Assembly: GCF_026151205.1 (NCBI RefSeq)
Contig: NW_026971923.1
Span: forward strand, 1 to 18,379
Length of the DNA: 18,379 nt
Direction: 5' to 3'
Source: Bolinopsis microptera
Lineage: Eukaryota; Ctenophora; Tentaculata; Lobata; Bolinopsidae
Below are positions 1-6,091 of this stretch, piece by piece (the first letter of the stretch is position 1; the number at the start of each line of letters is the position of its first letter). The position numbers and the translations under genes were made by a program. The notes beneath the pieces were generated by a model. The model was not told the origin of the DNA. It saw only the letters and a list, made by a program, of their open reading frames with translations, and searched no databases.

Positions 1-177
1 CCCCAAAGGGTCTTGTGTTACCGAGGGACAAGTAAAACAGAGTTCTCCGGGTAAAGAAAGCATTAATAAATGCTATTCAGTATTCATCCTATTCAATTAT
101 TCAGGTAAGGTGATGTAAACTGTAAAGTGATAAGCTCCAACGTCAAACACCATGTTCAATTAAATAAGTTTAAGTAA
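1..177. other. Left edge, no gene recognised
   Basis: I see no coding exon here. There is a small inverted repeat (AGCATT, spacer, AATGCT) around 59-74 and a donor-like CAGGTAAG around 112-119, which could be the end of an exon from outside the window. Neither is enough to call a gene. Confidence 0.3.
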
Positions 178-429
178 CCAATACCAGATCACAGGATTGT
201 TATAGTTACGGAGACTGTTGGAAACGATGCAAACCAGGATCGGACTCCTATCAGAAATAGTCGACCACCGGTCCAGCCTCCCTCAAACTCAAATGCCCTA
301 CCACTACCCCAGACCACATCCACCTCTTCAGCCAGGAACAGCGCTCCCACTATACCACTACCAGCAGTTCCTACCGCCTCAGAGGATACACTGCACGTGC
401 CCGTTATTCCTCATGCCTCGTCTTAAATG
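178..429 (+). pseudogene. Remnant of LINE ORF1 C-terminal end (low-complexity tail)
   Basis: The frame starting at 178 is open to a stop at 427-429 and reads as a Pro/Ser/Thr-rich tail (for example PLPAVPTASEDTLHVPVIP). It overlaps, in another frame, the start of an endonuclease-like reading frame at 423. A Pro/Ser-rich ORF1 end directly before ORF2 is usual in CR1-like non-LTR retrotransposons. The identification rests mainly on the neighbouring endonuclease; alone, this stretch would not be assignable. Only its last part (from 355) is repeated in the second segmental copy. Confidence 0.4.
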
Positions 430-608
430 TCCAGTCCATGAATCCTAGTGCATCAAGTGCGAGTATATGGGAAGTGCCAAAAATCTCAGCTCTTATTCAG
501 GAGAAATCCAAAAACCACTCGTTACCGTTTATTGCACTTACGGAAACGTGGCTCAAGTCCTACATGTCAGACAAATACAAAATGTGCATCACCTCTTTCT
601 CCTGCTGA
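423..608 (+). pseudogene. CR1-like LINE ORF2 relic: start of the APE-type endonuclease domain
   Basis: From 423 the frame reads LNVQSMNPSASS, then a helix-like ISALIQEKSK stretch, then PFIALTETWLKSYMSD, and stops at TGA 606-608. This is the characteristic first ~50 residues of the apurinic-type endonuclease of CR1-like retrotransposons: the Asn of the opening LNxQS strand and the Glu of TETWL are active-site positions. Past MSD the similarity stops abruptly, so only the 5' tip of ORF2 remains, with no later endonuclease motifs and no reverse transcriptase. It is dead as an element. The family is judged from memory of the motif; a protein search would confirm it. Confidence 0.7.
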
Positions 609-1003
609 GCAGAACCTCCCCCTTAAAAGTAAACAAATCTGCATCGCCTCCCAACGACAATCCAGATATATTAAGCAGCAGAGACAATCATTTAAGGAGA
701 CTTCGATATCTATCAGGATCATGATTATACTGCCTGAGAACTCAGCACTTCAGGATGAAACATATAATATTTGGTTTTCTCGATTTCATTCATATTTAGA
801 CAGAAGTCCGTGTAGATAATTGGTTATAGAATAATTGGATATAATTTTATGCGAAGTTGTGTCTGCGAAAATATACGTGTGAACTGGTCATCCCGCAAAT
901 GCTGAAAAAGTAGATGTTACCTATCATAAAATAACCGCTCGCACCGTACAGTGTACACGACAGAGTTGTGACTGCGTTTACAAATTCTTTATCATATTGA
1001 TGT

Positions 1004-1017
1004 GTTGCCATGGCAAC
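1004..1017. promoter_or_regulatory. RFX/X-box-like palindrome (copy 1)
   Basis: GTTGCCATGGCAAC is a perfect 14-bp palindrome made of GTTGCC and GGCAAC half sites around AT. It fits the animal RFX-factor X-box consensus (GTNRCC, short spacer, RGYAAC). RFX factors control many ciliary genes. It overlaps the ATG of a possible first exon (1010-1012), an unusually close position for an X-box. Function is inferred from the motif only. Confidence 0.45.
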
Positions 1018-1129
1018 CGAAACTCCATCGGAAGATCGGCCTGTAAGGCATAATCATGATAATACACAGTATCAAAACATTGCCATTGATATCATAGCAA
1101 CATTCCAGAGATTAGATTATGTGTGTTAG
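1010..1129 (+). pseudogene. Possible first coding exon, interrupted by transposon (copy 1)
   Basis: ATG at 1010 (context GCCATGG, in-frame TGA 12 nt upstream) opens 39 codons starting MATETPSEDRPV and ending FQRLDYVC. In the second copy these codons run straight into a GTAAG donor. Here the foldback element begins directly after codon 39, and its first three bases, TAG, act as an in-frame stop. The native donor survives only at 4521 beyond the element. I do not recognise the peptide, and no downstream exon could be linked to it, so the exon itself remains a hypothesis. Confidence 0.3.
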
Positions 1130-1252
1130 TAAGGGGAAAAGTGGCATTCCGTTGGATTTAAATGTTCACAAGGATTTAGCAACGGAATATGGTAGTTAGA
1201 ACCCCTACGAACATAATTAGACTTGTCACCAATTTTGTATCTCGACAGAAAC

Positions 1253-1294
1253 ACCACTTTTTACCACTTTTTACCACCTTTGTACCACCTTTCT
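1253..1294 (+). repeat. Subterminal 10-11-bp tandem repeat (left arm)
   Basis: About four units of ACCACTTTTT / ACCACCTTTG in tandem, 126 bp inside the left terminus. The mirror image lies at 4341-4382. Repeats at this place are often transposase binding sites in DNA transposons, which is an inference here. Confidence 0.75.
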
Positions 1295-2032
1295 GGTTTG
1301 CCAAATATCTTTAGTTGTGAACGTCGTAGAAGGCTGAAAATTAACCTAGAATGTTTATCTTATCAAGGAGTAAAACTTTTGTACGACAAATTTTTACATT
1401 GGACAATCAGCTAATTGGATAATTACCAATTAGTTAATTACCAAAAAAAGTGAAAAATTTTTATTGGCTTAAAATAATTAAAATCGTTTGAAACACGGAG
1501 AAATGTAGTTTTTAAAAAAACTTCAAAACTTTTTCACTTAACTTTTTTTTTCGAGACTTAAAAAAATTTCGAAAATTTGAAGAAAAAAAAAAGGACCGTT
1601 AAAGATCGAACCGATTTTACCTGCTGTATACTATCATTTTATTGATTTCAATGATCAAAACCTCTCTGTACCGTCAATCTTGCCAATCTATACCGGGTAT
1701 CTGAATGTACCGGACCTCTTCTTTGCCTCTATAATAATTAGACCCAGTTGTGCAAGAAATGCGATTTCTCACAGGGGCTTCTTTTAACTGTGCACTTTTT
1801 GTCACTCTCGCAAGAGACCCGGTATTATAGGGGGGTATAGGAAGCAAGTGTAAATATACTCAAAGTAAAGTAAGTAGTTTGCTATGCAAGATACCTCGAA
1901 TAACCCCCATATGTCATTGCCAGGGTCGGGATAGAGCTAGAGATAGCATTGAGAGGTTGCTAGAAATAACTAGACTTAGAATAAAGTCTAGCTATCAGAT
2001 TATGATGAAAGGCTGTTAAGCTTAGGGGTGGG

Positions 2033-2094
2033 CGACAATTGACCCCCGACAATTGACCCCCGACAATTGACCTCCGACAATTGACCCCGACAAT
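2033..2094 (+). repeat. 14-bp minisatellite GACAATTGACCCCC (left arm)
   Basis: Four tandem units (14, 14, 14 and 13 bp) of GACAATTGACCCCC, one with a C-to-T change. The same motif, inverted, forms six units at 3236-3324, and isolated copies occur at about 2416-2531. CAATTG is itself palindromic. The recurrence only inside this element suggests a protein-binding or recombination role in its mobility. Confidence 0.9.
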
Positions 2095-2113
2095 ATAATT
2101 TAATACAATTAAT

Positions 2114-2229
2114 CCTGACCCTGACCCTGACCCTGACCCTGACCCTGACCCTGACCCTGACCCTGACCCTGACCCTGACCCTGACCCTGACCCTGACCCT
2201 GACCCTGACCCTGACCCTGACCCTGACCC
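2114..2229 (+). repeat. (CCCTGA)n hexamer array, left arm
   Basis: About 19 perfect hexamers of CCCTGA. The inverted partner (TCAGGG)n lies at 3119-3214, so the hexamer block belongs to the inverted arms. The hexamer differs from the metazoan telomere unit CCCTAA by one base. Confidence 0.95.
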
Positions 2230-2415
2230 AGGACCCTAACCCTAACCCTTACCCAGGACCCTAACCCTAACCCTAACCCTAACCCTAACCCTAACCTTAA
2301 CCCTAACCCTAACCCTAACCTTAAACCTAACCCTAACCCTAACCCTAACCCTAACCCTAACCCTAACCTTAACCCGAACCGTGACCCAGGACCCAGGACC
2401 CTGACCCTAACCCGA
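2230..2415 (+). repeat. Telomere-like (CCCTAA)n block with variant units
   Basis: Around 20 CCCTAA units (TTAGGG on the other strand), with scattered variants such as CCTTAA and CCCAGGA, follow directly after the CCCTGA array. This is an interstitial telomere-type repeat inside a transposable element. It is present on the left side only; the right arm passes from (TCAGGG)n straight into unrelated sequence. Confidence 0.93.
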
Positions 2416-2533
2416 TCAATTGACTCCAGTGTAATTACATGGGGGTCAATTGTCGTACTAAGTCCTAGATTTTGCGACAATTGACGCCAGTGTAATTACA
2501 TAGGGGGTAAATTGTAAGGGGGTCAATTGTCGC
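2416..2533. repeat. Two degenerate CAATTGAC hairpin units
   Basis: Two copies about 60 bp apart share CAATTGAC, then CCAGTGTAATTACAT, then GGGGGT and AATTGT. Within each, the CAATTGAC element at the left is mirrored by GGGGGTCAATTG or a decayed form at the right, so each could fold. They carry the same core motif as the 14-mer arrays in the arms. Confidence 0.7.
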
Positions 2534-2755
2534 GGTACAAAGCTCAGGACGGTGATCTTGATAGGTCGGATAGCTGTACCTGATTGGTTCCAGCCCACCG
2601 TGTCGCTTGGAAGTAAGTTCTCACCCCACCTCTTCCAAAAATGCGGTTACCAGAGCAGGAAACTCTTCTTCCTCCTCTTCTTTCAACCCAAACACAATCA
2701 GGTTCCTGCTCCTCTCCTCCTCTGCGGCCACAATCTTATCTCCTTCTTCGGCGTT
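2534..2755 (-). pseudogene. LINE ORF1 fragment (RRM-like region), frameshifted, inside the foldback element
   Basis: On the minus strand one frame reads EEERSRNLIVFGLKEEEEEE followed by FPALVTAFLEEVG; after a frameshift another continues ENLLPSDTVGWNQSG and then AIRPIKITVLSF. The order NLIVFGL, acidic stretch, helix ending in VG, then RPIKI is the usual pattern of the RRM-like nucleic-acid-binding part of LINE ORF1 proteins. It is a decayed fragment with at least one frameshift and no intact ends. It lies opposite to the LINE endonuclease remnant at 423-608, so the two need not come from the same insertion. Confidence 0.6.
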
Positions 2756-2919
2756 TTACTGTTGCAGACTGTATCACTTGCACTGTTCTTTTGCAGTACT
2801 CCTGCACTGTTACACTGTAGCTCTGTGTCCCTGACTCCACCGTGGTTTGCACTGCCCCTAAACTGCAATCTTAAGTAACTTTAGTTCCGGCACTCTTTGG
2901 CCATTAAAATAACCAACTC

Positions 2920-3040
2920 CAATGAAACCCTTGCTACACGTTGTATACCTCTCGTGCACGCGAAGCGTGCACGCCGGCCGGCCACGCGCGATCAAAAGGG
3001 GTTGCAGCGTGTGTCAATGAAACCCTGTGTAGCTACGTTT
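2920..3040. repeat. Short direct repeats flanking a GC-rich hairpin
   Basis: CAATGAAACCC followed by a similar CTACACGTT / GCTACGTTT stretch occurs at 2920-2943 and again at 3015-3040. Between them lie the GC-rich hairpin (2953-2973) and GGCCGGCC. The arrangement looks like a small nested insertion or a local duplication; I cannot tell which. Confidence 0.5.
2953..2973. repeat. Perfect 9-bp stem with GAA loop (GCGAAGC hairpin)
   Basis: CGTGCACGC and GCGTGCACG pair perfectly around a GAA loop. The centre GCGAAGC is known from biophysical work as an exceptionally stable DNA mini-hairpin. It sits in the most GC-rich patch of the element. Confidence 0.85.
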
Positions 3041-3118
3041 TGCTTCCTCCATGCTAGCACCACCCAGCTACCACCAGTTTATTCTAAGTCTAGCTATTTC
3101 TAGCAACCTCTCAATGCT

Positions 3119-4517
3119 GTCAGGGTCAGGGTCAGGGTCAGGGTCAGGGTCAGGGTCAGGGTCAGGGTCAGGGTCAGGGTCAGGGTCAGGGTCAGGGTCA
3201 GGGTCAGGGTCAGGGTTAATTGTATTAAATTATATTGTCGGGGGTCAATTGTCGGAGGTCAATTGTCGGGGGTCAATTGTCGGAGGTCAATTGTCGGGGG
3301 TCAATTGTCGGGGGTCAATTGTCGCCCACCCCTAAGCTTAACAGCCTTTCATCATAATCTGATAGCTAGACTTTATTCTAAGTCTAGTTATTTCAAGCAA
3401 CCTCTCAATGCTATCTCTAGCTCTATCCCGACCCTGGCAATGACATATGGGGGTTATTCGAGGTATCTTGCATAGCAAACGAAGCGGCATGCGCATTCAA
3501 CACAAAAAACTCACAGTGGATAATGGAAAGTATATTTACACTTGCTTCCTATACCCCCCTATAATACCGGGTCTCTTGCGAGAGTGACAAAAAGTGCACA
3601 GTTAAAAGAAGCCCCTGTGAGAAATCGCATTTCTTGCACAACTGGGTCTAATTATTATAGAGGCAAAGAAGAGGTCCGGTACATTCAGATACCCGGTATA
3701 GATTGGCAAGATTGACGGTACAGAGAGGTTTTGATCATTGAAATCAATAAAATGATAGTATACAGCAGGTAAAATCGGTTCGATCTTAAACGGTCCTTTT
3801 GTGCTGTTTCTTTATGTGGAATTTGGTAAAGCTGTATTGTAATTAGTTATGAAACTCTAATATTGTGTGGTTAACCTTTTCCAGGTTCAGCCCTTTCCGC
3901 TAAGCTATTCCTAATTGCTAAAATATGCCGAGATTTACTGAACTCCAACTTCAAATATTGATGATTTTAGTATTCCCCAATCTAAAAATGTTCGAAGTTT
4001 TTCTGCAAAGCATTTTTATCCACGTTTCATGCAATTCGATTACTTTTGGCGGAAATTTTTTTTTCAAATTTTCGAAGTCTCGAAAAAAAATGTTAAGTGA
4101 AAAAGTTTTGAAGTTTTTTTAAAAACTACATTTCTCCGTGTTTCAAACGATTTTAATCATTTTAAGCCAATAAAAATGTTTCACTTTTTTTGGTAATTAA
4201 CTAATTGGTAATTATCCAATTAGCTGATTGTCCAATGTAAAAATTTGTAGTACAAAAGTTTTACTCCTTGATAAGATAAACATTCTAGGTTAATTTTCAG
4301 CCTTCTACGACGTTCACAACTAAAGATATTTGGCAAACCAGAAAGGTGGTACAAAGGTGGTAAAAAGTGGTAAAAAGTGGTGTTTCTGTCGAGATACAAA
4401 ATTGGTGACAAGTCTAATTATGTTCGTAGGGGTTCCAACTACCATATTCCGTTGCTAAATCCTTGTGAACATTTAAATCCAACGGAACCCTTAAATCGAC
4501 CACTTTACCCCTTACTA
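3119..4517 (-). repeat. Right inverted arm of the foldback element
   Basis: This is the mirror of 1127-2229. It starts with 16 hexamers of (TCAGGG) at 3119-3214, then six units of the 14-mer (3236-3324), then the body to the terminal CCCCTTACTA. Compared with the left arm it has about 250 extra bases at 3801-4053 and a replaced stretch at about 3480-3525. Near the outer end there is a small indel: CGATTTAAGG is present here and missing on the left. Confidence 0.88.
3236..3324 (-). repeat. 14-bp minisatellite GGGGGTCAATTGTC (right arm)
   Basis: Six units of the reverse complement of the left-arm 14-mer; two carry GGAGG instead of GGGGG. Six units here against four on the left shows copy-number drift since the arms were last identical. 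Confidence 0.9.
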
Positions 4518-4856
4518 TGTGTAAGAACATGTATGTTATAGTATTATACAGTCTGCTAGAACATTCCGTTTACACATGGTGGCCGATAACAACTTGTTTA
4601 ATTTATCTCCGAATTACACACAAATTTCTGAAAGTTTCGTAGACTTAAATCAATTACAGAGGGTGTGGCTATTGGCCAGCCCCTCTATTTCACTATTATG
4701 GTTGAAACTATAAGAATACAGATTATATTGTTACAGTGATTTTACAAAAGTCGAAACAGTAAACACCAATTTGTAGGATACTTTAAATCACACCAAAATT
4801 GGTCCCAGAATGCAATGAAATCTGATGGCGTCTTTTCAGTGAAAAAGAGGCCACAC
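4518..4856 (+). repeat. Segmental duplication copy 1, right part
   Basis: This continues copy 1 beyond the inserted element. It begins with the TGT target duplication and the GTAAG donor (4521-4525) and matches 5756-6091 apart from one substitution (GTAAGAAC against GTAAGAAA). The match ends at CCACAC, where the two copies go into different sequence. Confidence 0.93.
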
Positions 4857-4918
4857 TCTCTGTAATTGATTAAAGTTTACGAGACCTTTAGAAAATGAGT
4901 TATATAACTTGCAACTTA

Positions 4919-4960
4919 AACTAAGATAAATTGAGTATTTATACTCAATTTATCTTAGTT
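4919..4960. repeat. 42-bp near-perfect palindrome between the two duplicate copies
   Basis: A 20-bp stem (AACTAAGATAAATTGAGTAT) pairs perfectly with 4941-4960 around a two-base loop. GCAAC before and GTTGC after could extend the stem with a 6-base bulge. It lies in the 128-bp spacer between the copies and ends 24 bp before copy 2 begins. Such AT-rich palindromes can extrude cruciforms and break. Confidence 0.9.
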
Positions 4961-5052
4961 GCATGAGTAATATATATATACTACCCACTACCAGCAGTTC
5001 CTACCGCCTCAGAGGATACACTGCACGTGCCCGTTATTCCTCATGCCTCGTC

Positions 5053-5237
5053 TTAAATGTCCAGTCCATGAATCCTGTGCATCAAGTGCGAGTATATGGG
5101 AAGTGCCAAAAATCTCAGCTCTTATTCAGGAGAAATCCAAAAACCACTCGTTACCGTTTATTGCACTTACGGAAACGTGGCTCAAGTCCTACATGTCAGA
5201 CAAATACAAAATGTGCATCACCTCTTTCTCCTGCTGA
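5053..5237 (+). pseudogene. CR1-like LINE endonuclease tip, second copy, frameshifted
   Basis: This is the same endonuclease start as at 423-608 (ISALIQEKSK, then IALTETWLKSYMSD, stop at 5235-5237), but one base is missing between the LNVQSMNP part and the ASSASIW part. The first copy keeps the original frame, so the deletion happened in this copy after duplication (or is an allelic or sequencing difference). Confidence 0.65.
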
Positions 5238-5632
5238 GCAGAACCTCCCCCTTAAAAGTAAACAAATCTGCATCGCCTCCCAACGACAATCCAGATATAT
5301 TAAGCAGCAGAGACAATCATTTAAGGAGACTTCGATATCTATCAGGATCATGATTATACTGCCTGAGAACTCAGCACTTCAGGATGAAACATATAATATT
5401 TGGTTTTCTCGATTTCATTCATATTTAGACAGAAGTCCGTGTAGATAATTGGTTATAGAATAATTGGATATAATTTTATGCGAAGTTGTGTCTGCGAAAA
5501 TATACGTGTGAACTGGTCATCCCGCAAATGCTGAAAAAGTAGATGTTACCTATCATAAAATAACCGCTCGCACCGTACAGTGTACACGACAGAGTTGTGA
5601 CTGCGTTTACAAATTATTTATCATATTGATGT

Positions 5633-5646
5633 GTTGCCATGGCAAC
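5633..5646. promoter_or_regulatory. RFX/X-box-like palindrome (copy 2)
   Basis: This is identical to the palindrome at 1004-1017 and overlaps the ATG at 5639. If either copy is an active promoter it is more likely this one, since its exon and donor are unbroken. Confidence 0.45.
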
Positions 5647-5755
5647 CGAAACTCCATCGGAAGATCGGCCTGTAAGGCATAATCATGATAATACACAGTA
5701 TCAAAACATTGCCATTGATATCATAGCAACATTCCAGAGATTAGATTATGTGTGT
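5639..5755 (+). CDS. Possible first coding exon of an unidentified gene (39 codons)
   Basis: ATG (GCCATGG context, in-frame TGA 12 nt before it) opens 39 codons that start MATETPSEDRPV and end FQRLDYVC, directly followed by GTAAGAAA, a good 5' splice site (phase 0). Read through, the frame ends nine codons later at TAG 5780-5782. The peptide is hydrophilic and then helix-like (IAIDIIATFQRLDY). I do not recognise it and found no convincing second exon in 5756-10400. The overlapping RFX-type site would suit a ciliary gene, but this is speculative. It may be chance. Confidence 0.3.
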
Positions 5756-6091
5756 GTAAGAAAATGTATGTTATAGTATTATACAGTCTGCTAGAACATT
5801 CCGTTTACACATGGTGGCCGATAACAACTTGTTTAATTTATCTCCGAATTACACACAAATTTCTGAAAGTTTCGTAGACTTAAATCAATTACAGAGGGTG
5901 TGGCTATTGGCCAGCCCCTCTATTTCACTATTATGGTTGAAACTATAAGAATACAGATTATATTGTTACAGTGATTTTACAAAAGTCGAAACAGTAAACA
6001 CCAATTTGTAGGATACTTTAAATCACACCAAAATTGGTCCCAGAATGCAATGAAATCTGATGGCGTCTTTTCAGTGAAAAAGAGGCCACAC

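Larger units (their letters stand above)
355..1126 (+). repeat. Segmental duplication copy 1, left part
   Basis: This stretch is repeated in the same orientation at 4985-5755. By eye there are two differences: one extra A near 447 in this copy, and one substitution near 987. It carries the LINE endonuclease tip, a spacer, the palindromic GTTGCCATGGCAAC and a possible first exon. The copy continues at 4518-4856, on the other side of the inserted foldback element. The shared sequence begins at CCACTACC, with unrelated sequence before it in the two copies. Confidence 0.93.
1127..2229 (+). repeat. Left inverted arm of the foldback element
   Basis: The reverse complement of this arm matches 3119-4517 with interruptions. 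The outer 200-300 bp are nearly identical to the right arm: the conceptual peptide at 1223-1414 differs from the mirrored one at 4220-4411 by one residue. The arm is shorter than the right arm because it lacks about 250 bp present at 3801-4053. It includes an A/T-tract-rich part (1440-1600), a palindrome-poor middle and the 14-mer array at 2033-2094. Confidence 0.88.
1127..4517. mobile_element. Foldback-type DNA element with long inverted arms, non-autonomous
   Basis: The ends read TAGTAAGGGG on the left and CCCCTTACTA on the right, and the mirror pairing continues for about 1 kb inward (left arm to about 2229, right arm from about 3119). The other segmental copy is uninterrupted at the corresponding place, and comparison gives a 3-bp direct duplication TGT (1124-1126 and 4518-4520). 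The arms contain ACCACTTTTT-type subterminal repeats, GACAATTGACCCCC 14-mers and inverted (CCCTGA)n blocks; the centre has telomere-like repeats and a LINE ORF1 fragment. No transposase frame is visible, so it would need a helper. The layout recalls foldback (FB/TU-like) elements; the superfamily is unknown. Confidence 0.85.
4985..6091 (+). repeat. Segmental duplication copy 2 (uninterrupted, empty site)
   Basis: This direct copy of 355-1126 plus 4521-4856 lacks the foldback element. At 5744-5760 the sequence runs GATTATG then TGTGTGTAAG without interruption, giving the pre-insertion site. It includes a second LINE endonuclease remnant whose frame is broken by a 1-bp deletion near 5076, the second X-box-like palindrome and the complete candidate exon. 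Confidence 0.93.

Noticed and set aside
1223-1414. 63-residue frame found twice in opposite orientation (also 4220-4411)
   Set aside because: It appears twice because it lies in the mirrored arms; composition is ordinary and there is no known domain. The long shared identity extends well outside the frame.
2109-2480. Minus-strand frame encoding long Gly-Gln and Gly-Leu repeats
   Set aside because: It is only the translation of the CCCTGA and CCCTAA hexamer arrays; any hexamer array gives an open dipeptide-repeat frame.
2033-3324. Regular 14-mer repeats as a CRISPR-like array
   Set aside because: The units are contiguous without spacers, and the DNA is clearly animal nuclear.
3051-3335. Plus-strand frame with a Gly-Ser repeat and a second 14-mer-derived repeat
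   Set aside because: It is a translation of (TCAGGG)n and the 14-bp minisatellite; no sign of coding selection.
4576-4713. 45-codon frame starting MVADNNLFNLSPNY, identical in the second duplicate (5811-5948)
   Set aside because: Its conservation follows from the recent duplication; no domain, and it would lie within the supposed first intron.
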